A DNA stretch of 64,000 bases from Sclerurus mexicanus (taxonomy: Eukaryota; Chordata; Aves; Passeriformes; Furnariidae). The translations under genes and the position numbers were made by a program. Numbering within the stretch: position 1 is the first letter of the stretch; each line of letters opens with the position of its first letter. Shown piece after piece: positions 37,738 to 51,159 of the stretch. The notes below the pieces were generated by a model, which worked only from the letters and a program-made list of their open reading frames with translations, searched no databases and was not told where the DNA came from. Location: the NCBI GenBank assembly GCA_013396755.1, contig VWZF01007074.1, positions 66,674 to 130,673 on the forward strand, in the 5' to 3' direction.

Positions 37738-40119
37738 AAAACATTGATGGCATTAGGAGGAATAGAGAATGCTCAGAAATGGGGCATTTCATTGTGGAAC
37801 AAGTGAAATGCAGTTTCAGAACTGTCTGGTGTGCAGCTCGTGCTCATTACCCAGCCCAGGAAGAGGCAGTTTCGCTTTCTGTAGACATAAATGATATGCA
37901 AAAGGTGTCCCTGGAAGAGCAGGGCACTGAATTCACGGAAGGGTTCTGAAAAAGAAGGCATCTTCAACAGGCTGAGCTTGTGCTCTGAACAAGAATTGCA
38001 GGAGTGAGGTCTGTGGTTATAAGGGCAAGAGATTCCCTGATTGTCACTCAAGTGAGGGGAAAAAAGGACACAAAACCTGAAAAAGGCAGAAACGAAGCAA
38101 CTTTAAAAACAAATTTAGCAACCACTGTGAAGCTTTGTTTTAGACAGACATGAAACAAACAAACAAGCAAATAAATACACAAACCAACAATCCCACAGAT
38201 TTGTTTAACAAGTCTAATGTTCAACGGACTGAATTTAATTAGTGACAGTTTTTGTAAGCTGAGAATCTGGCAATGACACCAACAGTGACTGCATTTGCCA
38301 CAGCAGTATTTGTGTGCAAGGGGAACCCTCCACCATGGAGAAGAGTTTTGGAAACCTCTGACTTATTCCTTGTGGTTCTATTATTCTTCCTTTGTCAGCA
38401 TTCAGTTAAAATCCATGAATTTTTGTGGTTTTTTTTTTATTTTTGTGTATTTAATTCACACTGAACTAAAGTTACGGCTTTACACAAAAGAGAAGACACA
38501 AGAGTGTCTTCTGACACAAGAGTAAGTTATTAAGAAGGTGATTGTCACAACATTGTACTCCCAAACCAGCAGATACAAGCTGAAAGTTTGCACCTTACTG
38601 TGCATTTTGGATTTGGTTTATTCTCATAGGCATAAACATTTGCAGTGTTAAAACCTCCATTGCTATGGATTAGGAATGATTCTGTTTGGTTTAGACAAAG
38701 AGCTCAATGTGTCTCCTAATTTCTCCTGTTTCGGAACTGGAAAGGGAAGGAATAGATTTGCTTTCCCATAAACACTTTCTCAGATTTATAAAAACAATAA
38801 ATATAGAGAAAAAAATAGGGCAAATATGGGGGAGAAAAAACCAAAACAAATATTTATGAACATAATAAAAGGTTATCTTTTTATCCATACAGTCTTTGTC
38901 TTGAGCTACGTGAAACCTACAGGCCAATACTTTAACTGTGTTTCCTCTGATGGCTGCACTGCAATAGTACTAGGAGTACAATTGAGGTGTTAAAGACGGG
39001 GGTTTTAGGGCCATTTAGGATGCCCTTGCACAACCTGTCTGGTCTCCTGCTGCAGTGCAGGAAGGTGTTTATATTTGTCCATTCTGTGTGATCCTCAGGC
39101 CATTACACCTGACTGTGTGAAGAGAATTTAAACCACCCGATTAGACAGTCCTAAAACTGCTGTTTGGCTGAGGGGTCATTTCCATTCTCTCATGGGACTT
39201 AACTACTCAGATGTCACCACCAAAGGAAACACATCTTTAGGCTCAATGCAAATCAGCTCTAGTTTATTATTTAGTGTATAACTTTCCAAAACAGTTTATT
39301 AGTTGTAATGTATTGGTGAATTTTTTTTCATTCTTTAGCTACTTTACCCCATCTTTCCAGTGCAAAGCCTGGGATTCAAGGCTTGTACTGTTAAAACAGC
39401 AGGTTCTTCATCTGACCACACACACACATGAATCAAAAGCATTTACAAGTTCAAGAAAGTCCGAAGCAGAGACTTTTTTCTTGTCTATCAATCTTTTCAA
39501 AGCACATAATACTACTGATCTATGGCTCTATTAAATGCAATCACATTAAAGAATAATAGTCCTGTGCTGAATGGTGCTGGCAAACATAGCAATAAATACC
39601 TCATTCTTGTATTCCTTCTCTATATATAAAAAAGTGGGAAAACAATCCCACTGCCATTCTACCGTACATTGAAATCCTCCTGCCGATGATACCTTTTTTC
39701 TGGCTCAAGAAGTTCTTCAGCTTGTCCTGTTAGAGCTGACCCAATAGTCTGCCTCTGGGATCTGTGTTGAGAATATCCTGGCAGTGATGCTCTCCCTCAA
39801 AGAGATCGTGTTTGATTTTATAACTCAGTTTGTTCCCCTATCATTTGTCATCATGATTTTTTCATCCTGCCCCCCGTGAAATTTGGATGTCCCATTCAAC
39901 AGAGCAGTTCCAGCACACTCCATGTTGTGGATTGGCAGAGCTGAAGGAGAGGACTTGAACAGAGCAGTACTGACAATAGTACCAGTGATCCTCATGCTGC
40001 TGTCATGGGCTTACCAGGGTGGTGATGAAAACAGAAAGAGGAAATAAAGGAAAAAAAAACCCAAACTGTTTTCTAAGTATTTTATGAATAGGTGTGTGGC
40101 ATAAGCAGGGTGCCAGAGA

Positions 40120-40650
40120 CACAGAATCATAGAACTGCTAAGGTTGGAAAATATCTTTAAAATCATCAAGTCCAGCTGCCAAGCCAGGACCACCACCTCA
40201 TGTTCACCACTAAACCACGTCCTCAAGTGCCATAGCCTCACATTTTTTGAACACTTCCAGGTATGGTGACTCCATCACTGTCCTTGGAAGTTTGTTTCAA
40301 TGCTTTGCAATTCTTTTTGTGGAAAACTTTTTCCTAATATCCAGTCTAAACCTCCAGTGGCACAACTTGGGGGCTGTTTCCTCTCATTCTGTCGCTTGTT
40401 ACCTGGTTAAAGAGACTGACCCCTACCTGGCTACACCCTCTTTCCAGGTAGTTGTGGGGAGTGATAAGGCCACTCTTGAGCATCCTTTTCTCCAGGCTGA
40501 ACACCCCTAGTTCTCTCATCAGACTTTTGCTCCAGACCCTTTCCGAGGTCTGTTACCCTTCTCTGGACACAATCCAGCACCTCAACACCTCTCGCGTAAT
40601 GAGGGGCCCAAAACTGAACACAGGATTTAAGGTAATGTTTCACACCATCT
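40120..40650 (-). mobile_element. CR1 LINE, 3' end with reverse-transcriptase C-terminus
   Basis: This is a CR1 copy of about 530 bp on the minus strand, ending at ACAGAATCATAGAACTG (its 3' terminus, at 40,120). Its upstream part encodes the C-terminal end of ORF2: SCVQFWAPHYARGVEVLDCV followed by [17 protein letters not shown], which are conserved blocks downstream of the reverse-transcriptase core. The frame is then broken (the next conserved block, [13 protein letters not shown], is scrambled to [10 protein letters not shown]). The 3' UTR with its AAACAAACTTCC and CTGGACTTGATGATTTTAA parts follows. The copy is 5'-truncated and dead. Confidence 0.92.
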
Positions 40651-42624
40651 GGAAGACAGATCTATATTTGCTAGGAAATTACCCAAATACTGGCATGCCT
40701 TCTGAACATTGAGCCGTCTGCCAGTTCCACACATGAATAGATAAAACCCTGAGAAAATTCATTTTCTGTGTATGGAATTCAGTCTTTTAAACTACCCTAG
40801 GGGTGGATCCCCATAACTTGCTGCCTTTGGACAACCTGTAAACTGGAAAATGTTAGAAGTAGCAAAGAGTATTCTCACTCTATACCATTAGGAATGTTTT
40901 CTTCACGAGTATCTAGTTAGCAAAAAGGGAGAGACATATGTTTTTTCAAGAGGGCATTCCATTTGGACCTTATGCTGTTACTTGTTTGCTACCTGAACCT
41001 CAGCCTATTCTTTTATTATGTGGAGATCCTAAATTGTCTCCTTTGCACAGGCAGTATCCTTAGCTGCGTGCCTCCAATTTGGATGTTGGCAATGTCTTCC
41101 CAAGCAATCAGGCAGGCCTCTGTCCTGACAAAAGTGAGTGTGTGTCTCCAGTGACCGGACCTTACCCTGTTGATTTTTGCACCGCTCCAACAACTTCAGG
41201 GGGAAATTGACACTTTACTTGAACTGGCCAAATAACATCACCAGAAAGGTGGTGCTCTGCAGAGACTTCCCAGAACATAAAATAAATGTCTCAGCATGTT
41301 GTCCAAGATGGAAAACATTCCTCTTGCAATGCTAATAAACTGTCTTCCAGCCACATGGGTTGTTCTAAACAAGATGGTCAATTAAGTGGAAGTCTAGTTC
41401 AGTCCAGAGCAAATATTATGACATTTTTAAGTACATTAAAGGACACAAATGATGAAAAAATGAACATTTGAAACTAAAAAAATTGTACATGTTGGGAGTG
41501 ATGTTTTACTATGCTAGATAACACTATAATTGGAAAACCCTTTAGTGGATTTGGTCTCAGTCTGCATCCACGCATTTTGTCACTGTAACATGTAGCTACA
41601 GTGCCCAAGTAGTTTAATTCTTTCCTGAATACTGCCGTGATTTCACTGGAGAAGACCTTCTTAATTAAAGAAAAAAGAACATAACTTGCTAATTTTTCTG
41701 AGTTTGTAAAAACTATTATAAGATACACTGACAGTCTCCTCATTTTTAAAGACTATGAATTAAAAGTGTGAAATAAATGTTAGTGATCATACTGTGTCAT
41801 TTGTGGACTCGACAGTGCCATGAGCCTTTTCTGCCTCCAAAAGACTGTGGTAGAACTGAACCATTTACTAGACTTTGTGACAATTCAAACATGTACACAG
41901 ACAACTACAACAAAGAGGCATTTTTGCAGTTCCATATAAATCTGGTAAGGTTTGATTTCGGCTCCAACTTGTTTAGTGTCTTCATTCAGACCTGAAGTGA
42001 AAAATGGAAGGGACCAGACTGAATACCCTCAAAGTTCACTGACATTTAGTCTATTGAGTTCCTTCACGCAAGTTCTGAGTAACATGAGGAAGGTTCTAAA
42101 GTAGATTAAACTTCAACTGGTGATTTAAATACTAATGCTTAATAGCACCTGGCCAAAAACATCAATGATTCCCCAAAGTAAATACTTCCTGTAGCAGTAT
42201 TTCACTATGTTAAGGTAAGGAAAAAAAAGGAAAGCAAAAGCTGGAGGGAACATCTATATTTCCAATAGTCTTGAGAGAAAGGATCAAAGTAAAGAGTTTT
42301 AACTGTTCCATGATAATATTCTGTTCTGTATTAATGCATCCCATACAACCTTAGGGTAAAGACATGCACTGTTACCATAGTCATTCTCCTCACATCCTTG
42401 AGTGTGTCTTCCACAATTACTAAAAACAAAGGATGGATGTAAAAATGAATTCTGACATACCAAACAGATATGTGCTACAGCAAGGAAAGAAAGGCCTGTG
42501 AGAGTTTATCCTTTCCTTGTGTCAAGTTGTTATTGCTAATCAATCAAAAAGTCTGTTGTCAAATGAATTGGCAGTGTCAATACAGATAATGCATCAATGC
42601 CTGCCTTAAATAGACTTTTTTTAT
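40651..42624. other. Unassigned DNA, no gene seen
   Basis: This is unique AT-rich sequence between a CR1 and a homopurine tract. No coding region, RNA gene or repeat is recognised. Confidence 0.5.
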
Positions 42625-42728
42625 GAAAGAAAAGAAAGAAAAGAAAGAGAAGGAAGGAAAGGAGGAAGGGAGGAAAGGAGGAAGGGAGAGAGGGAGGGAG
42701 GGAGGCAGGGAGGGAGGGAGGGAGGAAG
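42625..42728 (+). repeat. Homopurine tract, GAAA grading into GGGA
   Basis: 104 bases of A and G with a single C at 42,706. It starts as GAAA/AAAG units and passes through GGAA to (GGGA)n. The complementary strand is all pyrimidine, apart from one base. Such tracts can form triplex (H-DNA) structures and are prone to length change. Confidence 0.95.
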
Positions 42729-45375
42729 CAGAGAATTTCCTATAGGACTGCCAAAGCTGTGCATGATTTATGAACATTAATTGCCTGCAGAACTCAGGTA
42801 GGGGTGGGTAAGATATCTGGTTGACTGAAACAGATACAAACGTAATTACATTGCAGTTATTGATTTATTTTTCTTCAGTCATGGTTGTTATCATCTACCT
42901 TTGATATTTTTTTCTGTAAGGAGCAATATTTTAAAGTAGAAGAATTTCATTCACTTCTTCCAATAAATGTTTATTTTCTAACTAATTTATTTTGGAACAC
43001 ATTGACTCAAGTTATTGATCAGAATAATTTTTTTTTATTATTTTATGTATTCAGTTTAAGTCAAAGTATTATAAAACATGGTGCACTTAAGTTTAAGAAG
43101 CTGCAAAGTTTCAAATCTAATTCTTGTACATGTAGACTCCTAAAGTTAGTGCAAGTTCATGCAGGCTCATTGTCAAGGTTTGTTTGAAGGACGTGGACAT
43201 CACACTGTGCCAGAGTCTTGGGAGAAGAGTCTATATTTCTAGTAAAGTAGTAGAGAGCAATATGAGCAAGGTCATGATCTTGACTGAACTTCAGCTACAA
43301 GTTTTGTTTTATCTTGTTTGTTAGAACGGTTCCCTTACACATGTCCAAGTGAAATTAATTAATATTTGTTAACCTTTTCAATAATTTAATGCTTCATGTT
43401 TACACCACTTCTTCATCACTGTTGTTCACATTTACATTGAAAGGTCATCTATGCCGTATAAATTTCATGTCAAATTAAGCTGCCCTTGTTTTTCCTAGAG
43501 GGACTGAACAATGACTGGGTGGTTGGCAGTTCCCTTCTGTACCTGAACCCCTGCTGGCCTGGCAATAATTTCCTGAGATGTGATTATCATCATTAACATC
43601 AGCCACTCTTACAGGTCCTAGATAGGAGAGATTTCCTGGCATTACTGGACACCCCTAAGGTGTAGACAATGCTAAAGTGTTCTTCAAGCAAAAGCAGGAA
43701 AAGTGGTTACAAATATGAAACAGAAGAAGCTGTCATTTAATCCCCTTCTAAAAGATACAGAAAGTTCATATGCTTATCAGATTAACAGCTTTTGCATCAC
43801 TGCAATTTCAGGAATGTTGTTTTTACTTGACTTTCAAGTGAACCTGAGATTCCTTGGTTGCCAAGGAAAGGTGTTCTGGGATAGATAAGCTTGTCTCTGT
43901 CCCATGGGCCTGCATATCTGGTGTCTCACTGACCCTGCAGACCTGCTAAATCACATATAGATTTCAGCTTCTTCTTATCTCTGAGGAGTGAGATGGATTC
44001 AGGAGATTTTTCAGACAAAACAGTAAAATAATTTCTTACCTTTCACAGCTGCAAAGTGGACCGGGAACATAATGGAGAGTAAATCCCTCTCAGTGGTGAA
44101 GAGGCAGAAAGTGCCAGTGGCAAATTAGACAGTGCTCTGAGGGCATTACCTCACATTCTTACCACCAGTCTAGCATCCATAGAGAATATTTTAGACAACA
44201 CAATAATTCAAGGTAGTAAAATTCTGTTTGACAAAAGATGTGTTGTATGGAAAGCATTTAATTAATTTAATTTATTCCAGTACTCACTGTTGTACCACCC
44301 AGTCAGTTTGTAAAGCATTATACATCAATTTTTTTCTTGTTTCTAAGAGTTAAAGTGAAATCAGGTTTCTTGTGGTTTGCTTCACAAAATAAGACTTGAA
44401 TTTAGAAGGGTTTTTACATTTCCAAAGCCCTTTCATAATTGTTTAATCAGATTTATTAATACATGGTGCTAACAAATATAGCATTTCCAGATTCCAACGT
44501 GTACTGTTTCAAATACATACCCTTGTATTTATTTGTATGTATGGCATGTACATACCATGGCCCAAATATTTACTCTTAAATGGCATAAATTCACAGAACA
44601 CTTGTTAGATGCAAAAATACCCTACATTCTCTAGTATTTCTTTGGCTATCTGAAATCATGTACCTGCAGTCTCAGCAAGATTGTTGAAACATCTTGCATC
44701 ACAGTAGACTTGACAAACAGAAATAAGGCTTAGTCCCCTAATGAAAATTGCTTTGAGGCTCCTACCCATGTTTTTCCAGTGCATTGAAGACACAGTCCAA
44801 AGCTTATTTCATTTGCAGTGTTGGTTTTTGGAAGGGTTTTGGAGGGGCTTTTCTTTTGTTTTCCATTAGTTATTTGAGGCTGTGACACTGTGCTCTGAAG
44901 TACTGTTATTGTTTGCCTTTCATAGGAGAAAACCCTGCTAGAAGAGATTTACAGAAGGTGTCTTAATCAGGATAACCTGTCAGACTTTATCCATCTCCTC
45001 CAAGACTCTGGATATGAGTTGAGTGCAAAAAATTACTGAGCCCACTGAGGCAAATTGACTTAGACTGAAATCAGTGGTGCAGTAACCAAAGAGAGGAATC
45101 TTGTAGAGAGGAAAGACCTGACTGAATCCAGGTAGAAAACAATTAGGGAGAAAATAGAAGAGAGTGTTGCCTACTGCTTATTCAAACTGAGGGTGCTGAG
45201 GGTTATTCCACATAGTGCACTGGGAGTAAAGGCAGGCTTTGAAATCAGGAAAAGAGGAACTGAAAATTCACTTTACTGTAGACAGAACAGCTTTTCTAGT
45301 CCAGGGGAAAAAAAGGAAAAATTTATGTCTGTGACAAGACGAGGGAGAACAGCTCCAGCTGAAAGAGAAGAATTT
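42729..45375. other. Unassigned DNA, no gene seen
   Basis: AT-rich unique sequence. The 100-codon plus-strand frame at 42,885-43,187 is F/L/S-rich from T-rich DNA and resembles no protein I know. Confidence 0.5.
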
Positions 45376-45418
45376 AAAAAAAAAAAAAGAAAAAGGAAGA
45401 AGGGGAGGAGGGGGGGGN

Positions 45419-45469
<51 letters not shown>
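45376..45469 (+). repeat. Homopurine tract with (AGAA)n microsatellite and an ambiguous base
   Basis: An A run, then AAGGAAGAAGGGGAGGAG, a G8 run, one N at 45,418, and about 12.5 units of AGAA (45,419-45,469). It is all purine apart from the N, the only ambiguous base in the window. Assembly or sequencing probably failed at the junction of the G run and the microsatellite, so the true length here is uncertain. Confidence 0.95.
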
Positions 45470-45470
<1 letters not shown>

Positions 45471-48400
45471 TTTTCTATTTATGTCACCTCCAAAGTTTTA
45501 AGAAGGGTAAGCATGGTTTTTCCAAGAATCCTTGAACATCTTCTTATAAATGGGACAGTCTGCTTACACTGTCTGCTCTTCTGAGTTTATTCCTAGTAAA
45601 AACAACAATAATGCATGGAGACAATGATGCTTATCTTCCACAAACAGATCCAGAAGCTAATATTGAGGCGCACTTCATAAAGGGGAAAACATATTTCAAA
45701 GGTCACATGAGCCACTTTCTTCCAAAACCTACTTGCTATGGAAAAAAACAACCCAGGTTTCCCTAGCAACAAGAATTTCCTTGCCAAAGACTTGTTCTCC
45801 CAGAACATATCCATTATAGATTATTTATCCCATTATTTCTGTGCAACACAGTGGTAACTAAAAGCATTTGTTACTGCTCAGACCCTACATTTCCATATTG
45901 TTTTTAGCTCTTGATTATATGAATGATAACACCCTTAATGGAAGATAGTGCAAGCTTTTATTGCTGTAGTTAAGAGAGCATGTCAATGACAAATGCCAAA
46001 AATCTCCTTAAAGTACTAATGAATCTCTTAGAGAAGTTCCATCAAGACTATATTTTTTTGTTAGTGACCCCATAAAACAATGAATTCAGTTAGTGTTCTG
46101 TTACTCGTTCTGGCTCTCTGAACGCATTTCACATCATTACTTTATCTGAAACAGTTATTTATTTCACATTATAGATAAACAGTCGTTTTTACATGGCTAA
46201 CAATAACTAATAGATGTTGATGCTCAGCCAAATTATTTTATAGACTCAGAAATTTAATATATCCAGTTGCTATCTCTGCTTTTTACTCTATGAGGGAAAA
46301 CCCATTAGCAAATACCTAATTTTTCCTCAGCAAAGCAGTGGTCTGGCTAGGAGCCTTGGGAGGCTGTGGAGCTGTTCAGAGACAGCAGCCTTATTTTCAT
46401 TTCCCAGTGATTGTGTGTCCAGCCTCTGCCTGCTGAGCAGATCTTTGTATCTCTACACAGACAGAACAGGAGCAGTGGTGCTCAGGCTTTATGGTCCCAT
46501 CTGGCTCCCACATAACAGCTAAAGCACTTCCAGGAGCTGGTAATTGATTTTGTAGTTCTGAGTATGAGGCAGAAAGCATTTGCTTCATCTTCAGATTGCA
46601 CTATCTACCTACCACGATAAAAGTTTCAAGTGGCACCTGTTTAGATGTTCTCAGAATGGTTAAAAAGTTGTAGCAGGTTTACAGATAAGGGAAAAGAAAT
46701 TTTGTATTTTTCTGATGCAATGACATGAAGGTAGTTAATACAGTGTCAAAGAATTTTCAGATTTTTCGAGAGTGACAAAATTTGCTGAGGGACAAAATGC
46801 AGGTTTGGGACACAACTGCACTGAAAGGGAATTTTTGAGAGAATTGCTGCCAAAAGCTACAAATAAAACTGTTTTGTATTCATGACTAAAGAATTTGCTG
46901 GTAATGAATACTTAAATAGAAAATTTCTGGTGTCAGCCACTTCTGGATAAAAAAAGAAAATCAATAGGTATATAGCACATTCCTCCTGTGAATGCAAAGT
47001 AAATTCTGTTGAAGGGCTCCAAGTCTCTCTTCTCCAGCAGAAAACTTGCTAGAGCTCAAAATTCAGTATTTGCAATGGGCGAAAATCCTAACTTTTGCAT
47101 TTGCCTTTTTAGTCCGACCTGAGAAGGCTACATTTCAAAGCAAGTGGAAAAGAGACACGGGGTCAGGAGAGGCCATGGCTGCCTCACAGCTCAGGAGAGG
47201 GACCAGTGCTTGAGCCTTGGCGAGGCCACTCACAAGGCTGGACCTGTTCCTGCTCCTCACACCTCTGCATCATCCTTTTTCATGAGAAAACACCATCCTA
47301 TATGTTGGAGAGAAAAAGCATAAGCAGAAGACTATTTTAACTTATTTATTAGCTAAAATCTCCAGCTTTTTGAAACAATTTTGCAGGGAATATGAATGGT
47401 AAAGGCAAATACATTTGGTAACTCTTTCACATTTCAGATAGGTAAAAGAGGCAAAGAATCCAGTCCTGCACTGTACAAAGTGGGGAAGATAAAGGAGAAT
47501 TCAGCAGAAAGTCACTGCTGCTAGTCAGGACTGGCAGACATTTACAGAACCAAAGAGGAGTTATCTGCTTCTTCATCAAGTGCTCAGGGGAAAAGCACTT
47601 TGTGAGCAGCCTGCTTTTCTCCTGCAAGCAAAGCAACTGTGCCACCAGAAGAGATGAGTACATCTATGCCCACAGCCTCCACAGGGCCAGAACTTCTGCT
47701 CCCAGGTGTCTGGCAGGACTACATGCCTTTTTATGCACCCTGTTAACAGGGGGAAACACACAAGAGCCAGAGCCCTGGCCATAAATGCATCACCCAAATA
47801 AGTCACACAGAAAGATCTACTGAACAGCCTGCAATGCCCTCTGGCAGCCCTCCTGTTGCAGCTGATCACTGCCAGTGCCTTGTAGAACAGGTGGGAAACA
47901 TGCAAGCCTGAATATCCAGCAATGGTGGCTATTTAGGGACCCTCAAGACAATTTAGGGACCCTCAAGAAATTGCTAGGGGATTTACAGACTCCTTAAGCA
48001 AATGTCTGTGTCCTGAATGCTGTATTATGCCAATGAACTTATAGCTCTAATCTCAGTTTGTGATGGTTTAGGAGCAGTTCATGTCCTTAAACCACAGACT
48101 GAACAGCACTATGCAGGAAAATCTCACTCAGTCAGCATTTCATATGTACCTTTGCTTACATACTAGTAGTGGGTAATATGGTTATGCAAGTCCTTGCACT
48201 CTGGATCTTCACAACTACTTCAGACCACCCTCATTCAGGTAAATTGTTCATGCACCCCCTGCATAGCCTGCCAGAAGACCAAGCTCAGACAGGAGGACTT
48301 CCAGGGTAATGCTTTAACCAGATTTCCGTTTGTTTGTTGTTGCTTGAGAAAGAGAACATTTTCAGGTGGTTTCTGGGCCATGAGTGTGGTAGCTCTTGAC

Positions 48401-50740
48401 TGAGACAATCATGAAGCACAAAAGAAGAAATGCAAACCACACTGTGATCTTGTAGGGCAAGTCTTGCTTCCCTGCAGTGAAAAGAGAAGCATCTGTGATC
48501 TCTATCAGTCACACCTCTATAACAAAAAAACACTAAGCAAAGAAACAAACAAAAGAACAGTGTCTCGAAAACATTCCAGTTAGAGTTAAAAGAAGGCAGG
48601 AAAAGAAATTTCTTGAATTAAAAGATAAATCTCTTAGTCTCTATTTTAAGCTCCTCAGTCTGGTTTTCCAAATTAACTGCTAACAGAGGCATCTAAGATT
48701 CTGACAACTGAAGAAGAAACAAATATAATAGTGAATTCAGATATGTCACGAAAGATTATGTCCTGTGTCTTAAATTCACATTCCTGTAATTCTGCTAGAT
48801 TCCACTGTGGCTAGGTTGCTGCTTCTATTCTTATTTTATTAGCATGAGCTAATGAAAGCATATCCAGGAAAATTTTCCTACAAGTGCATCTGACCTCACA
48901 TTCTGATTTGAAGCTCATAAATGTGAGCTAAAGGGCCTGGTCTGTTGCGCTGGTGATGTCTATTACAACTGGCAGCAAGGTTAGAAGCTATTAAACGTTT
49001 CAAGATTTGAAAAGTGTAAACTGTGAAACTTTTTTTTAATATGGGTTTGTATCTCTTTCAAGATAAGGAGAACCCTCAAAATAAAAAATCCTTCAGTACA
49101 GACACATACAAGCAGTTCTTCAGTGCAGTGGTTTGTAAAGAAATACTATACGCATTTGGGACAAGATCCATGAAGAATATGGTGTTGAGATGCATAGAGC
49201 GGAATAACAGAGTAAGGAAGAAGTAAGACAGAAACAATAGGGGTTTTTTTCCATAAGCCCTTGAATTTTGTCATGTATACACCTCTAATCAGCTGCAGGA
49301 CAGGTTTGCCACAAAGAGCACACAACAGACTTATACAGCATAGCATAAAATTATACATATCTATTTTATTTTGTATTTCTATTATGCATTTTATATATTA
49401 TTATTTTATTTTATACATTTATATAGTAAGTAAAAATTCAGAATCTAAATTACAGAAAAAATAATTCCAAGGCTGTGCATAGACTTGGCAGTTTCCTTAA
49501 TACTAATATTAATAACAATATTAAAGTAGTAATTATAATAATATCACATAGCATCAATATAATTAATTCCTAATATTTACCGTCTTTACCTACAACATTG
49601 GAATTCTTGAATAGCCAACTAATAAAATATTACCCAAGCAGAAGATAATGCTACCACATAATTTCAAATTAGATTGTTCTTATCCCAAAATCAATCTTTG
49701 ATAAATTTAAAATGCCAGGACAGATTTTTGTTTGGCTTTGGGGTTTGTTTTTTCTTGATTTTTATTGTTGTTATGTTGGTTTGATTTTTTTTTTTTTTTA
49801 AGGTGATATGGTTGTTTTGACACAGGACATGAATTCATTGAAGTTTTTATGTACGGAGAGAGTATTCAGTCCAAATTTTTTGATATATGGATTTGCTATA
49901 TTAACTTTCCCTGAGATCGAGCAGTACTCCTCATGAGTGCACCTAGTGCTGTCCTGATATTCTGTGATGCCAACACAAAGGAAGATCCAAAGATGGTTTC
50001 AAACAGCCTTCATGAGTAATTAAATTAACTTCAATTAATGATTTTCAAAGTCACCCAAAGGAAATTAAATGCCTACAACCCATTAAACAATCAGTTCCTA
50101 ATAAAGAACATACTCCCCTCTCTTGTGGCAAATGAGGTGCAAAGCTGGTGCATGAACTCTGTCCTTCTCCTGCTGAAATCAAGTATAGCATTTGAAAAAA
50201 TCACAATATGTTGGTGTCTGATAATCAATGGAAAATGAGATTTGTGGTGTGCTGTTCCTGTGGCAGATTTTCTTCTCCTCCCTTGAATTATAAGGAAAAA
50301 ATGATCTTGCAAAGACATAAAAAAATATGTGATAGCATGAAAAAGTTGAATTAAAGTGTAAATAATATTTAGGACAGCTTTGTTTCAAAGACAGCAAACA
50401 CATTCAAAAACACACATTTTGGTTTATTTGATAATTGTTACATTAAGTACTTTGGCAGTTCAGATGTCAGAGAGTTATTGCAGTGAAAGCAAAAGAAGAA
50501 AAAGCTTATAAACATCAAACACATTGAACAACACATATAACAGGACCACAAAAACCAGAAATCTAATTAAAAATAAAGGGGCTACATAGGAAAAAAATAT
50601 TTTAGAAGCTTTAAAACAATTACAATGAAACTTTTTTATCTCCCTCAGAAGTCATACTTTACATTGCTGTATGAATCCCAGAGTAAATCACTGGCTTGAT
50701 GTTATTAAAAATTAACTTTTTGTGCAGAGTGTCACACATG
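45470..50740. other. Unassigned DNA, no gene seen
   Basis: No gene is recognised. AT-rich, partly palindromic DNA occupies about 49,340-49,560, and a T/G-rich low-complexity tract lies at 49,725-49,800. The 109-codon minus-strand frame at 47,576-47,905 has no recognisable domain. Confidence 0.5.
47931..47969 (+). repeat. 20-bp tandem duplication
   Basis: ATTTAGGGACCCTCAAGACA is followed directly by a second copy that matches for 18 of its 19 bases before diverging (CAAGAA). It is a small, fairly recent local duplication in unique DNA, with no coding role seen. Confidence 0.95.
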
Positions 50741-51014
50741 AGTGCTCTCAGATCCAGCAGCAGTGTGCCTGGGGGGGACACCTGAGGGAGCCCCAGATTC
50801 AGTTTTGTTAAGTCAGAAACCTCAGCCCCTTCCAAATAGCCAAGGGACAAATGGCCTTCCAAATCCTGTGACAAACAGCAACAGAAGAAAAGTTTCTTCT
50901 CTGCACTGGCAGCACAGGCGGAGTGTCCTGATGGAAGGTGAGGTGGAACAAACCCACTGCACTGACTGGAAACAGGGAGTGATGGCAGCTGGATGCTCCC
51001 TCTGGCAGGAGGCA
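50741..51014. other. GC-richer patch of unknown origin
   Basis: About 270 bases, more GC-rich than the flanks, immediately before a CR1 tail. A 118-codon minus-strand frame (50,659-51,015) covers it and resembles no protein I recognise. Part of it may be an older segment of the neighbouring CR1 or another repeat. Confidence 0.3.
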
Positions 51015-51093
51015 TGACCTGGCAGGGTCAGGTTAATACTTGGGCTCAGTTTTTGAGGTCTTTCCCAACCCAAATGATTCCATGATGCTATGA
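51015..51093 (+). mobile_element. CR1 LINE, 3'-terminal fragment
   Basis: Plus-strand CR1 tail: GAGGTCTTTCCCAACCCAAA followed by TGATTCCATGATGCTATGA, the family's 3' end. Only the last 80 bases or so are clear; sequence before it may or may not belong to the element. Confidence 0.8.
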
Positions 51094-51159
51094 GGGTGTT
51101 GCTTGGGCCTGATTATCATTTTGGAGCCATGAGACCTCCTCTGTAGCCTGTCAGGATCC

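Larger units (their letters stand above)
30597..40119. other. Long unassigned stretch, no gene seen
   Basis: Nine and a half kilobases of AT-rich unique sequence. I see no gene, RNA gene or recognisable CR1. Low-complexity bits are an A-rich tract at about 32,456-32,530, an ATT-rich run at 33,205-33,235, an A-rich run at 34,928-34,950 and an AAAC-type run at 38,150-38,180. Two small perfect hairpins occur at 35,374-35,394 and 37,713-37,737. Open frames up to 127 codons (33,857-34,240, plus) have no recognisable domain. Confidence 0.5.
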
